A DNA stretch of 64,000 nucleotides, from positions 620,001 to 684,000 of the forward strand of contig CAVVAM010000014.1 of the NCBI GenBank assembly GCA_963746265.1, given 5' to 3'. The position numbers were made by a program, and so were the translations under genes. This DNA comes from Ilumatobacter sp963746265 (GTDB lineage Bacteria; Actinomycetota; Acidimicrobiia; Acidimicrobiales; Ilumatobacteraceae). The notes beneath the pieces were generated by a model. It did no database searches and was not told the DNA's origin. It saw only the letters and a program-made list of their open reading frames with translations. How positions within the stretch are numbered: position 1 is the first letter of the stretch; each line of letters opens with the position of its first letter. Positions 34,924 through 43,611 of the stretch are shown in pieces.

Positions 34924-36681
34924 TCAGAGCAGAGCGACGGGGACGTCGACGACGCGAGCCCGCAGCCATTCGCCGAGGCTCTTGGCCTGTCCGTCGATGC
35001 GGGTCGACGCGGCGACCCCCTCGTCCAACAGGCCGTGCACGACGAAGTTGAGCGCCCGGAGGTTGGGGAGATCATGGCGATCGACCCGCAGTGGGGCCGA
35101 CTCGGGGAGCAACGCCCGGAACCGCTCCACCGTGAGGAACCCGCTCAGCCAGACGAACGACTCGTCGGAACGGGTGAAGACGCCGACGTTCGCGTTGCCG
35201 CCCTTGTCGCCCGATCTGGTGCCGACGACGCGACCGAGCGGCACGCGCTCGGCCGCGACGTCGAGGTGTTCGACCGGATGCGATCCGAGCGCCACCGTCT
35301 CGTCGGAGTCCCCGACCGCGGGCGCCACCGACTCGACCTGCGTGGTCGTACCGCCGACGTGCACGTATTGCGGGACGAGTTCGGACGGCACACGGGCAGG
35401 GCGGTAGACGCCGTACGGCGATGCGGGTGACGGGCCCCCGGAGAGGCCGTACAGCCCGGGGATGCTCGCCAGCGCGGTCTCGACGAAGGCGTTCGAGAAG
35501 GCCCGGCCGACCTTGCGCTCGTCGGGATCCTTCACGGTGAGCCGCCACTGGGCCGTGGCCGCCTCGTTCGAGTTCGGGTCGGCGTGGTCGGTGCGGATCA
35601 CGCGGGTGTCGACCGAGACGAAATCGGACGGCCCGAAGGGGCATGCCCGCCAGAACGTCGCCTCGACCACTTCGGCTTTCGCTTCGATGTCGAGACCGGT
35701 GAGCGCCACCGCGACCGTGTTCCGGTAACCGCCGAGCTCGTTCATGGCGATCTTCAGCGTCGGGGGCGGCGGCTCGCCCATGGTGCCGGTGATCCGGACG
35801 CGGTCGGGACCGGTCTCCTCGAGCCGGATCGTGTCGAAGCGGGCCGTCACGTCCGGGCCGAGGTATCGCGGCCCACCGATCTCGTAGAGCAACTGCGACG
35901 TGACGGTGCCGATCGACACCTGGCCGCCGGTTCCGTCGTGCTTGCCGATCACCGTCGAACCGTCGGCGGCGACCTCGGCCCAGGGGAAGCCGAGCCGCTC
36001 CATTCCGGGCACCTCGGTGAAGAACGAGTAGTTGCCGCCGGTCGCCTGCGCGCTGCACTCGATGACGTGGCCGGCCACGACTGCGCCGGCCAGCTCGTTC
36101 CAGTCGTCGCGGGCCCATCCGTGGTGCCACGCAGCGGGCCCGCACGTGACCGCGGCGTCGGTGACGCGACCGGTGATCACGATGTCGGCACCGCGCTCCA
36201 ATGCCTCGACGATGCCCCAGCAGCCGAAGTAGGCGTTGGCCGTGAGGTACCGGGACAGGTCGCCGAGATCACCGTCGGTGTGGAACGGCTGCAACGTGCC
36301 CGCGGCAGCCAACTCCTCGATGCGCGGGAGCACGTCGTCGCCGTCGACGTAGGCAACCGTCGGGGCGAGACCGAGCCGGTCTGCGACCTCGCTGACCGCC
36401 TCGGCACAGCCCGCCGGATCGAGCCCGCCCGCGTTGGAGACCACCTTGATGTTGCGATCGAGGCAGGTTCCCATCACCTGCTCCATCTGGGTCACGAACG
36501 TCGACGCAAAGCCCCCGCCCGGCCGTTTTGCGCGGATCCGGCTCAGGATCAGCATGGTCAGTTCCGCCAGCCAGTCTCCCGACAACACGTCGATCGGGCC
36601 GCCCTCGACCATCTCGCTCGCGCCTGACAGCCGGTCGCCGAAGAAGCCCGAGCAGTTGGCGATCCGGATCGGCTCGCTCAC
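34924..36681 (-). CDS. AtuA-like protein (DUF1446, acyclic terpene/acyl-CoA utilisation family)
   Basis: This 585-residue protein has two parts. Residues 1 to about 445 are the DUF1446 domain (IRIANCSGFFGDRLSGA, VVSNAGGLDPAGCAEAV, ITGRVTDAAVTCGPAAW, GTGGQVSIGTVTSQLLYEI). The last 110 residues are the AtuA-associated ferredoxin-fold domain (GDKGGNANVGVF, RALNFVVHGLL). Homologues accompany geranyl-CoA or related acyl-CoA carboxylases; a hydratase or similar role has been suggested but is not settled. GTG at 36681 starts 1 nt after the biotin carboxylase stop with GGAGG in front. The gene order resembles the Mycobacterium tuberculosis accA2-accD2-fadE13-Rv0976c region as I remember it. Confidence 0.82.
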   Translation of the reverse strand: MSEPIRIANCSGFFGDRLSGASEMVEGGPIDVLSGDWLAELTMLILSRIRAKRPGGGFASTFVTQMEQVMGTCLDRNIKVVSNAGGLDPAGCAEAVSEVADRLGLAPTVAYVDGDDVLPRIEELAAAGTLQPFHTDGDLGDLSRYLTANAYFGCWGIVEALERGADIVITGRVTDAAVTCGPAAWHHGWARDDWNELAGAVVAGHVIECSAQATGGNYSFFTEVPGMERLGFPWAEVAADGSTVIGKHDGTGGQVSIGTVTSQLLYEIGGPRYLGPDVTARFDTIRLEETGPDRVRITGTMGEPPPPTLKIAMNELGGYRNTVAVALTGLDIEAKAEVVEATFWRACPFGPSDFVSVDTRVIRTDHADPNSNEAATAQWRLTVKDPDERKVGRAFSNAFVETALASIPGLYGLSGGPSPASPYGVYRPARVPSELVPQYVHVGGTTTQVESVAPAVGDSDETVALGSHPVEHLDVAAERVPLGRVVGTRSGDKGGNANVGVFTRSDESFVWLSGFLTVERFRALLPESAPLRVDRHDLPNLRALNFVVHGLLDEGVAASTRIDGQAKSLGEWLRARVVDVPVALL

Positions 36682-36682
36682 G

Positions 36683-38683
36683 TCATTCCTCCGCCGATTC
36701 CAGGACCACGAGGAGATCTCCGGCATCCACGCGTTCACCGACGGCATACCGCACGTCCGCGACCACGTGCCGACCGTGAGCGGTGATCTTGTGCTCCATC
36801 TTCATCGCCTCGACCACCAACAGCAGTTGGCCATCGACGACCGTGTCGCCGGGGGCGACGTGCACGGCGATCACCGTGCCCGGCAGCGGACAGATCGGGC
36901 CGCTGCCCTCGGCGTCGGCGTCGTGATCGACGAACCTCGGTGGGCGGACCCATTCCAGGCTGCCGGCCGCGCCGAACGTACGCATCGAATCCCCGTCGAC
37001 GTCGACGTCGACGACGTGGCGGTGACCGTCGAGTTCGACGACTTGCCGGTGGGGTGAACGCGACAGGAGGCGGACCGACGCGACCCGACGCGTGTCGTCG
37101 GGCAGGCTGCCGTCGGGTCGCGGCTCGGGCCACGCTCCGATCGAGACCTCGGCGGTGGAACCGTGCATGACGTATTCGACGTGGTGCTCCTCGCCGTCGA
37201 GGAGCCACGTGCGGCGCTGTCCTCGGGTGCGGAGGTTCCGCCAACCCGAGGGGGCGAACCCGGTGACGGGGGCCGACGTTCGCTCCCGCTGCTCGTCGGC
37301 GAACACCCCGCCGAGCAGCAGGGCCAGTCGGTCGTCGCCGGCCGGACCCGGGTCGGTCAGCACCTCGGGATGATCGTCGAGATAGGAGGTGTAGGTCCGC
37401 CGATGCAGATAGTCGCGCTCGGCCATGGTGGCGGCCAGCATCGCTGCGTTGGTTCGGACCCCGACGATCCTGGAGGTACGCATCGCCCGCCCGAGCTGCG
37501 CGGCGGCGACACCCCGGTCGGTGTGGTGCGTGATCACCTTGGCGAGCAACGAGTCGTAGTCGGGCGAGATCGTGCTCCCGGCTCGGAATCCGGTGTCGAC
37601 CCGGACGTCTCCGGCGATCTCGAACTCACGCAACGTGCCGGTCGACGGCACCCAACCGGCGGTTGGGTCCTCCGCGACGAGCCGAACCTCGATCGCATGC
37701 CCGTCGAATGCGATGTCGTCCTGCGTGAACGGCAGCGGATGCCCGCTGACAACCCCGATCTGCAACTCGACCAAGTCGATCCCGGTGATCGCCTCGGTGA
37801 CGGGGTGCTCGACCTGCAACCTCGTGTTGACCTCCAGGAAGGTGATCGTCGGATCGCGCTCATCCGAACCGCCGACCATGAACTCGACGGTGCCGGCGCC
37901 GACATAGCCGACGTGACGCGCCAACGCGAGCGCACCTTCGTGGAGTCGAGCGCGCACGTCGTCGGAGATGCCGGGCGATGGTGCCTCCTCGATCACCTTC
38001 TGGTTGCGACGCTGGATCGAGCACTCACGATCGCCCAGATGGATGATGTTCCCGTGCAGATCGCCGATGACCTGGACCTCGACGTGCCGTCCGCGGGCGA
38101 TGAAGGGTTCGATGAACACCGTGCCGTCGCCGAACGCACTGGCGGCCTCGCGCGAGGCCGACTCGACGGCTCCCGCCAGGTCTGCGACCTCGTGCACGAC
38201 CCGCATGCCACGTCCGCCACCACCGGCAGCGGCCTTGACGAGGACCGGCATCTCGAGACCGTCGGGGATCGAGCCCGGGGCGACCTCGACGATCTCGGTG
38301 GTCGGCACACCGGCCTCGATGGCGGCACGCTTTGCCGCCACCTTGTCACCGAGGAGCCGGATCTGGTCGGGCGTGGGCCCGACCCATCGCAGCCCGGCGT
38401 CGATCACTGCCTGCGCGAACTCGGCGTTCTCGGCCAGGAACCCGTAGCCCGGGTGGACCATCGTCGAGTCGGTCTCGAGTGCGGCCCTGATGATCGTGTC
38501 GCCACGCAGGTACGACTCGGTCGGGGTCGATCCACCGAGTGCAACGGCGACGTCGACCGTATCGACGTGCAGCGCGGTGCGGTCGGGCTCGGAGTACACC
38601 CCGACGGTCGAGATCCCCAGACGGTGCGCGGTTCGGGCGATTCGGCAAGCGATCTCCCCCCGGTTCGCAATGAGCATCCTCAT
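36683..38683 (-). CDS. Biotin-dependent acyl-CoA carboxylase, alpha subunit (biotin carboxylase + biotin carrier)
   Basis: The 666-residue protein carries the biotin carboxylase domain (LIANRGEIACRIARTA, VKAAAGGGGRGMRVV ATP loop, FLEVNTRLQVEHPVTE) and, after a linker domain, a biotinyl domain at the C-terminus (LLVVEAMKMEH with the biotinylated Lys). It charges biotin with CO2 for the partner carboxyltransferase encoded upstream, 25 nt away. The ATG at 38683 has GGAGG 10 nt before it. The acyl substrate (geranyl-, methylcrotonyl- or other acyl-CoA) is set by the partner. Confidence 0.92.
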   Translation of the reverse strand: MRMLIANRGEIACRIARTAHRLGISTVGVYSEPDRTALHVDTVDVAVALGGSTPTESYLRGDTIIRAALETDSTMVHPGYGFLAENAEFAQAVIDAGLRWVGPTPDQIRLLGDKVAAKRAAIEAGVPTTEIVEVAPGSIPDGLEMPVLVKAAAGGGGRGMRVVHEVADLAGAVESASREAASAFGDGTVFIEPFIARGRHVEVQVIGDLHGNIIHLGDRECSIQRRNQKVIEEAPSPGISDDVRARLHEGALALARHVGYVGAGTVEFMVGGSDERDPTITFLEVNTRLQVEHPVTEAITGIDLVELQIGVVSGHPLPFTQDDIAFDGHAIEVRLVAEDPTAGWVPSTGTLREFEIAGDVRVDTGFRAGSTISPDYDSLLAKVITHHTDRGVAAAQLGRAMRTSRIVGVRTNAAMLAATMAERDYLHRRTYTSYLDDHPEVLTDPGPAGDDRLALLLGGVFADEQRERTSAPVTGFAPSGWRNLRTRGQRRTWLLDGEEHHVEYVMHGSTAEVSIGAWPEPRPDGSLPDDTRRVASVRLLSRSPHRQVVELDGHRHVVDVDVDGDSMRTFGAAGSLEWVRPPRFVDHDADAEGSGPICPLPGTVIAVHVAPGDTVVDGQLLLVVEAMKMEHKITAHGRHVVADVRYAVGERVDAGDLLVVLESAEE

Positions 38684-38708
38684 CGCGGCGCACCTCCCAC
38701 GGCCGGCA

Positions 38709-40307
38709 TCAGTGCCTCCACACGCCGTACTCGCGTGCGCCGCGGACCGTGTTGCCGTGGGCGGCCGACAGCGCGAGACCGAGGACCGTCCGGGAATCGT
38801 TCGGGTGGATGATCCCGTCGTCCCAGACACGGCCGGTCGCGTAGAGGGCGGAGGACTCGCTTTCGATCTGGGCTTCGAGCGCCAGCTTCTTGGCGTTCAG
38901 ATCGTCTTCGTCGACTTCGCTCCCACGGCCGGCGGCGGCGTTGCGGGCGACGATGTCCATGACGCCCGCCAGTTGGCGCCCGCCCATGACGGCGATCTTG
39001 TGGTTCGGCCAGGAGAAGATGAGGCGCGGGTCGTAGGCCTTGCCGGCCATTCCGTAATTGCCGGCGCCGTACGAGGCACCGACCATCAGGCAGAAGTGCG
39101 GCACCTCGCTGTTCGAGACCGCGTTGATCAACTTGGCGCCGTTGCGGATGATGCCACCCTGTTCGGCCTTGGAGCCGACCATGAACCCGGTGATGTTGTG
39201 GAGGAACACCAGCGGCGTGTCGGTCCGGTTGCACAGCTGGATGAACTGGGCCCCTTTCTTCGCTTCTTCCGAGAAGAGAATCCCGTTGTTGCCGAGCAGG
39301 CCGACGGGGAAGCCGTGGATCGAGCCCCATCCGCAGACGAGCTTGTCGCCGTAGAGCGGTTTGAACTCCTCGAATCGCGAGCCGTCGAGCACGCGGGCGT
39401 AGATCTCGCGGATGTCGAACGGGATGCGCACGTCGGCCGACGCGCAGCCGATCAGCTCGTTCGAGTCGTGGACGGGATCGTCGGCCGATTCGGACGGACC
39501 GGGCCCGAGCTTCCGCCAGCGCAGGTGCCGAACGATGTCGCGCACCATCCGCAGCGCGTCCATCTCGTCGGCCGCGAGGTAGTCGCTCAGACCGGACGTG
39601 CGGCTGTGCATCTCGGCACCGCCGAGTGTCTCTTCGTCGACCACTTCGTCGATCGCCATCTTCACGAGCGGCGGCCCTCCGAGGTACGCGGTGCCGCGCT
39701 CCTTGACGAAGATCGTGTAGTCGCTCATGCCCGGGACGTAGGCGCCACCGGCGGTGTTCGGGCCGAAGATCGCCGTGATCGTCGGGATCCCGAGCTTGGA
39801 GAGCTGGGTCTGGTCGCGGAACCCCTCGCCGCCGCGGATGAAGATGTCGGCCTGGTGGGGCAGATCGGCGCCCGCCGATTCGTTGAGGTTGATCCACGGC
39901 AAGCGGTTGCGCCGGATGATGTCGCGGAACCGTTCACCCTTGTCGACCGACCGCGGGTTCATCGACCCGCCCCGATACGTCATGTCGGACGCGGTGATCG
40001 CACACTCGACACCTTCGACCACGCCGATCGAATTGACCGAGCCGGCGCCGATCGGGAACTCACTCCCCCACCCGGCCAGCGCGCTCAGTTCGAGGACCGG
40101 AGTGTCGGGGTCGACGAGCTGTTCGATCCGCTCCCGGGGGAGCATCTTCCCACGCTTGCGGTGACGGTCGACGTACCGCTGCCCACCGATCGACGGCACC
40201 GACTCCATGAGTTGCTCGACCTCGGCCCACAGAGCCTCCATCGCCGCGAGATTCTCGCGATAGTCGTCGCTGCGCGTGTCGAGACGCGACCTCAGGACCT
40301 TCCCCAC
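38709..40307 (-). CDS. Acyl-CoA carboxylase, carboxyltransferase (beta) subunit
   Basis: The 532-residue subunit transfers CO2 from biotin to an acyl-CoA. Visible are RHRKRGKMLPRERIEQLVDP, the oxyanion loop GPNTAGGAYVPGMSDY in the N-half and GASYGAGNYGMAGKAYDPR in the C-half. The sequence is of the MCC/geranyl-CoA carboxylase type rather than of the AccD5 propionyl type, which fits the AtuA neighbour. GTG at 40307 is 7 nt after TACGGT, and a -35 TTGACG stands 17 bp before that box. The promoter is framed by two GGTACC half-sites. Confidence 0.9.
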   Translation of the reverse strand: MGKVLRSRLDTRSDDYRENLAAMEALWAEVEQLMESVPSIGGQRYVDRHRKRGKMLPRERIEQLVDPDTPVLELSALAGWGSEFPIGAGSVNSIGVVEGVECAITASDMTYRGGSMNPRSVDKGERFRDIIRRNRLPWINLNESAGADLPHQADIFIRGGEGFRDQTQLSKLGIPTITAIFGPNTAGGAYVPGMSDYTIFVKERGTAYLGGPPLVKMAIDEVVDEETLGGAEMHSRTSGLSDYLAADEMDALRMVRDIVRHLRWRKLGPGPSESADDPVHDSNELIGCASADVRIPFDIREIYARVLDGSRFEEFKPLYGDKLVCGWGSIHGFPVGLLGNNGILFSEEAKKGAQFIQLCNRTDTPLVFLHNITGFMVGSKAEQGGIIRNGAKLINAVSNSEVPHFCLMVGASYGAGNYGMAGKAYDPRLIFSWPNHKIAVMGGRQLAGVMDIVARNAAAGRGSEVDEDDLNAKKLALEAQIESESSALYATGRVWDDGIIHPNDSRTVLGLALSAAHGNTVRGAREYGVWRH

Positions 40308-40314
40308 CGACGAG

Positions 40315-40356
40315 ACCGTACGCGCGGTACCGAACCACGTCAACTGGTACCGCGCG
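40315..40356 (-). promoter_or_regulatory. Carboxylase-operon promoter inside a GGTACC operator
   Basis: On the minus strand TTGACG (40338-40343) and TACGGT (40315-40320) are 17 bp apart, a textbook -35/-10 pair, followed 7 nt later by the GTG start. CGCGCGGTACC (40321-40331) and GGTACCGCGCG (40346-40356) form a perfect 11-bp inverted repeat around the -35 box, so a bound dimer would block polymerase. Confidence 0.7.
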
Positions 40357-40450
40357 CAGCTGGGAGCAACCCGTGTCGACCCCGGAGCTCCGCGGCCGAC
40401 ACGGACACGTCGCGCGGGAACACCGGGTCGTGAGGGTCGCTGCGATCGGT

Positions 40451-40476
40451 GGTACCGTTCCAGGCCAAACGGTACC
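40451..40476 (+). promoter_or_regulatory. Second GGTACC operator, in front of the mycothiol-type protein gene
   Basis: GGTACCGTT and AACGGTACC form a perfect 9-bp inverted repeat with an 8-nt centre, 14 nt before the ATG and partly before the ribosome site. The two GGTACC cores are 20 bp apart, exactly as in the operator at 40321-40356 of the divergent operon. Confidence 0.65.
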
Positions 40477-40490
40477 GTCGGAGGAGCAGC

Positions 40491-41288
40491 ATGGACGTCA
40501 GCGAAGTACTGGACGATCTCGTCGCAGAGCAGGAAACGCTGGACCGGGTCGTGGCTGCGCTCGACGACGAGCAGTTCGGGCTCGCCACCCCGAGCGAACG
40601 CTGGGACGTGGCCGATCAGTTGGGCCATCTCACCTTCTTCGACACGACCGCAGCGGTCGCCATCAACGACCCGGCGGCCTTCGCCGACCACAAGGCCGAG
40701 TTGATGTCGTCGTTCGCCGACGACCTCACGGTCGACGAGGTCACGCTCGGCCCGTTTCGGCAGCTGTCACCATCCGACCAACTCATCGCCTGGCGGCGCG
40801 GCCGTCTCGGTCTGGAATCCGCCGCTCGCACCCTGGCGAACGACACCCGCATCGAGTGGTACGGCCCGTCGATGGGATCGAAGTCGTTCCTGACGGCCCG
40901 CCTGATGGAGGTGTGGGCGCACGGCCAGGACGTGTGCGACGCCATCGGTGCGGAACGGCCTGCGAGCGACCGAATCCGGCACATCGCGCAACTCGGCGTC
41001 ATCACGCGCGGCTGGAGCTACCTCGTGCGCGGCGAGCAGCCGCCGGCCGAGGCGGTGCGGGTGGTCCTCGTCTCGCCGTCCGGCGCCGAGTGGACGTGGG
41101 GCGACGACAACGCGGTCGCGACCATCACCGGGCCGGCCGAGGACTTCTGCCTCGTCGTGACGCAGCGTCGCCACGTCGACGACACCGACCTGGTCGTCAC
41201 CGGTGACGCCGCTCGCGACTGGATGACCAGAGCGCAGGCGTTCGCCGGTGGGCCGACCACCGGCCCGGATCCGAAGGGAACCAGCTGA
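40491..41288 (+). CDS. Mycothiol-dependent maleylpyruvate-isomerase-like (TIGR03084/DinB-fold) metal-binding protein
   Basis: This 265-residue protein has a DinB-like four-helix bundle. The metal triad is probably His in VADQLGHLTFFD and Glu plus His in LMEVWAHGQDVCDAIG, as in mycothiol-dependent maleylpyruvate isomerase. Homologues of this subfamily often adjoin acyl-CoA dehydrogenase genes in actinobacteria. The thiol-dependent reaction here is unknown. ATG at 40491 follows GGAGGAG by 5 nt; an alternative in-frame start lies 42 bases earlier. The stop overlaps the next gene's ATG. Confidence 0.75.
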   Translation: MDVSEVLDDLVAEQETLDRVVAALDDEQFGLATPSERWDVADQLGHLTFFDTTAAVAINDPAAFADHKAELMSSFADDLTVDEVTLGPFRQLSPSDQLIAWRRGRLGLESAARTLANDTRIEWYGPSMGSKSFLTARLMEVWAHGQDVCDAIGAERPASDRIRHIAQLGVITRGWSYLVRGEQPPAEAVRVVLVSPSGAEWTWGDDNAVATITGPAEDFCLVVTQRRHVDDTDLVVTGDAARDWMTRAQAFAGGPTTGPDPKGTS

Positions 41289-42529
41289 TGGATTTCGACC
41301 TGCCCGCCGAGGACGACCCGCGCCGCCTCGTCGTTCGCGAGTGGCTTGCCGATCATCCGAACCCGACGAACGAGACGCTCCATCGCGGTGGGTACATCGT
41401 CCCGCACTGGCCGAAACCGTACGGGCTGGAGGCGGATCCGATGCATCAGCTCATCATCGACGACGAGCTCGAGCGTGCCGGTGTCAGCAAGACGGCGGTC
41501 GCGACCAATGCGATCGGGGTCGGCTGGGCAGCACCGACCATCTTGCTCGCGGGCAGCGAGTGGCAACGGGAGCGGTTCCTCGATCCGATCTTCACCGGCG
41601 AGGAGATCTGGTGCCAGCTGTTCAGCGAACCGGACTCCGGCTCGGATCTGGCGAGTCTCGGCACGCAGGCGGTCCGCGACGGCGACGAGTACGTCATCAA
41701 CGGGTCGAAGATCTGGTCGTCGGGCGCCCACCACTCACAGTTCGGGATCCTGATCGCCCGAACCAATCCCGACGTCCCGAAGCACAAGGGCATCTCGTAC
41801 TTCATCGTGCCGATGGACCTCCCGGGGATCACCTTGAGCCCGATCGTCGACATGACGACCGCCCACTCGTTCAACCAGACCTTCTTCGACGACGTCCGGC
41901 TACCAGCGGAGTATCTCGTCGGTGAGGAGGGTGAGGGGTGGAAGCTGGCCAAGGTCACCCTCGCCAACGAGCGCGTCTCGCTGTCGTCGGCCGGGTCGAT
42001 GTGGGGAACGGGTCCGTCGGCGGACGATCTGCTCGAGCTGGTCCGCGCTGCCGGCGGGTCGGCCGATCCGATCGATCGGCAGCGCTTCGCCGGGTTGCAC
42101 ATCGAGTCCGAGGTCCTCCGGCTCGGACGGCTGCGCACGTTGAGTGCCCGCCTGCAGGGCAAGACACCGGGCGTCGAGGCGTCGATCCAGAAGGTCATGG
42201 GTGACGAGCACGGACAGCACGTGATGGAGCTCGCCAAGCACGTCGCAGGACCGCACGGGATGATCGCCGGCTCCGGACCGGCCGGACCGCTCCCGCCGGG
42301 GTCTCGGACCGGCGCCACCGAGATCAACTTCCCGAGGGGCGAGGGCGACTACCCCGACGTCGACCCCGTCTGGCACTACGGCTACCTGTTCTCACCGGCG
42401 CTGACCGTCGGCGGCGGCACCTTCGCCGTGCAGCGCAACATCATCGCCGAACAGGTACTCGGGCTGCCACGCGACATCAACGTCGAGCAGGGTCTCACCT
42501 GGACGGAGTCACGCCGCCGAACGATCTGA
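41288..42529 (+). CDS. Acyl-CoA dehydrogenase
   Basis: The 413-residue flavoenzyme introduces a 2,3-double bond into an acyl-CoA. Landmarks are CQLFSEPDSGSDLASLGTQA (FAD/substrate loop), YVINGSKIWSSGAHHSQ, GEGWKLAKVTLANERVSL and a C-terminal QVLGLPRD. It forms an operon with the mycothiol-type protein, sharing an ATG/TGA overlap. The divergent carboxylase operon and a shared operator-like motif suggest one degradation pathway for a branched or isoprenoid acyl-CoA. Confidence 0.9.
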   Translation: MDFDLPAEDDPRRLVVREWLADHPNPTNETLHRGGYIVPHWPKPYGLEADPMHQLIIDDELERAGVSKTAVATNAIGVGWAAPTILLAGSEWQRERFLDPIFTGEEIWCQLFSEPDSGSDLASLGTQAVRDGDEYVINGSKIWSSGAHHSQFGILIARTNPDVPKHKGISYFIVPMDLPGITLSPIVDMTTAHSFNQTFFDDVRLPAEYLVGEEGEGWKLAKVTLANERVSLSSAGSMWGTGPSADDLLELVRAAGGSADPIDRQRFAGLHIESEVLRLGRLRTLSARLQGKTPGVEASIQKVMGDEHGQHVMELAKHVAGPHGMIAGSGPAGPLPPGSRTGATEINFPRGEGDYPDVDPVWHYGYLFSPALTVGGGTFAVQRNIIAEQVLGLPRDINVEQGLTWTESRRRTI

Positions 42530-42542
42530 GATCGGCCGGAGG

Positions 42543-43468
42543 TCAGCCGCCCTTCTTCTTGCCACCCTTGCTCTCGGCACCATTTCCGCGCTGACCCGAC
42601 CGCTCCGCCCTGGCTTCTCCACGCTCGGCCTTGGCCTGCTCGCGGGCCGCTTCACGCTCCGCCCTGGCCGACTCACGATCTACCTTGGCCGCTTCACGCT
42701 CCACCTCGCGCTCGACCTTGGCCTGCTCACGGGTCGCTTCACGCTCCGCCCTGGCCGATTCGCGCTCTGCGTCGCGCTCCCCGCGCTCCGCCGCCTTCAG
42801 CTCCATCCAGGCGGCCTTCGCCTCGTCACGTGCCTGCTTCCACTCGGCCTTGCCGGCCTCGTGCAACTCCTTGAGTTCGAGCTTGAGCGTCCGACACTCG
42901 TCGGACATCTCCTCGTCCGCGTCCTCGACGGCTGCGTCCCCGGTTGGAAAGTCGTCGGTCGATTCGTCGTCGGAATCACCGTCGCCGCACATCTCGACCC
43001 AGGCGTCCTTCGCATCGTGCCACTCGGCCCGCTTCTCATCTCGAAGGTCGTGCCAGGCATCGCGACCCTCGGTCTTGACGATCTTCCAGTCGGACTCTTC
43101 CTCGGACGACTCCTCCTCGCTCGACTCCTCCTCGCTCGACTCCTCCTCGCCCGACTCCTCCTCGCCCGACTCCTCCTCGCCCGACTCCTCCTCGCCCGAC
43201 TCCTCCTCGGACGACTCCTCCTCGCCCGACTCCTCCTCGGACGACTCCTCCTCGCTCGACTCCTCCTCGCCCGACTCCTCCTCGGACGACTCCTCCTCGC
43301 CGACTCCTCCTCGCTCGACTCCTCCTCGGACGAGTCGGGGCTCGAGAGCACGGGGACATCGGCGCCCGAGGCGGCGGCGGCAGCGCCGACGCTCATCGTC
43401 GCAACAGTGACGCCCACCAGCGTCTTGCCGGTGATCGTCCTCAGCAGGGTCGCAAGCGTGGGAATCAA
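42543..43468 (-). CDS. Secreted Glu/Ser-repeat and Arg/Glu-rich protein, frameshifted in its repeat
   Basis: This gene is broken in the sequence as given. Translation from TTG at 43468, 6 nt after AAGGAG, yields a signal peptide (TLLRTITGKTLVGVTVATMS, then AAAAASGA). Next comes an acidic pentapeptide repeat Ser-(Ser/Gly)-Glu-Glu-Glu. After one 14-bp unit (43291-43304) the frame changes and becomes Arg-rich without sense. In the next frame the acidic repeat goes on, then DWKIVKTEGRDAWHDLRDEK, a short acidic region, and a long charged helix (EREAAREQAKAERGEARAER). With one base restored, the product has about 308 residues. The family is unknown; it is probably an exported, extended coiled-coil protein. 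This could be a phase-variable gene, a pseudogene or a sequencing error in a C-run. Confidence 0.7.
43111..43334 (-). repeat. 15-bp coding tandem repeat, 15 units, one of 14 bp
   Basis: Units follow TCCTCCTCG-NNN-GAC, where NNN is CTC, CCC or GAC. They start at 43111, 43126, 43141 and so on to 43320. All are 15 bp except that at 43291-43304, which has GCCGAC where others have GCCCGAC, a single-base loss. Each unit encodes five residues (Ser, Ser or Gly, three Glu), so the short unit shifts the frame. Confidence 0.9.
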
Positions 43469-43611
43469 GGGGGTCTCCTTCGACAGCGTCGCGATGACGC
43501 GCTCGGTGGTCCGCGCGCTCAACCTACGCCCGTCGAATGCCCATGTCACCCCGCGTGACCTCAAGGTGTGTGCAAGGTCTCGTCAAGCGACCACCCGCGA
43601 GCGACGGAGGA

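Noticed and set aside
43111..43334. Possible CRISPR array
   Set aside because: Units are 15 bp, contiguous and without spacers, and they encode a Ser/Glu repeat.
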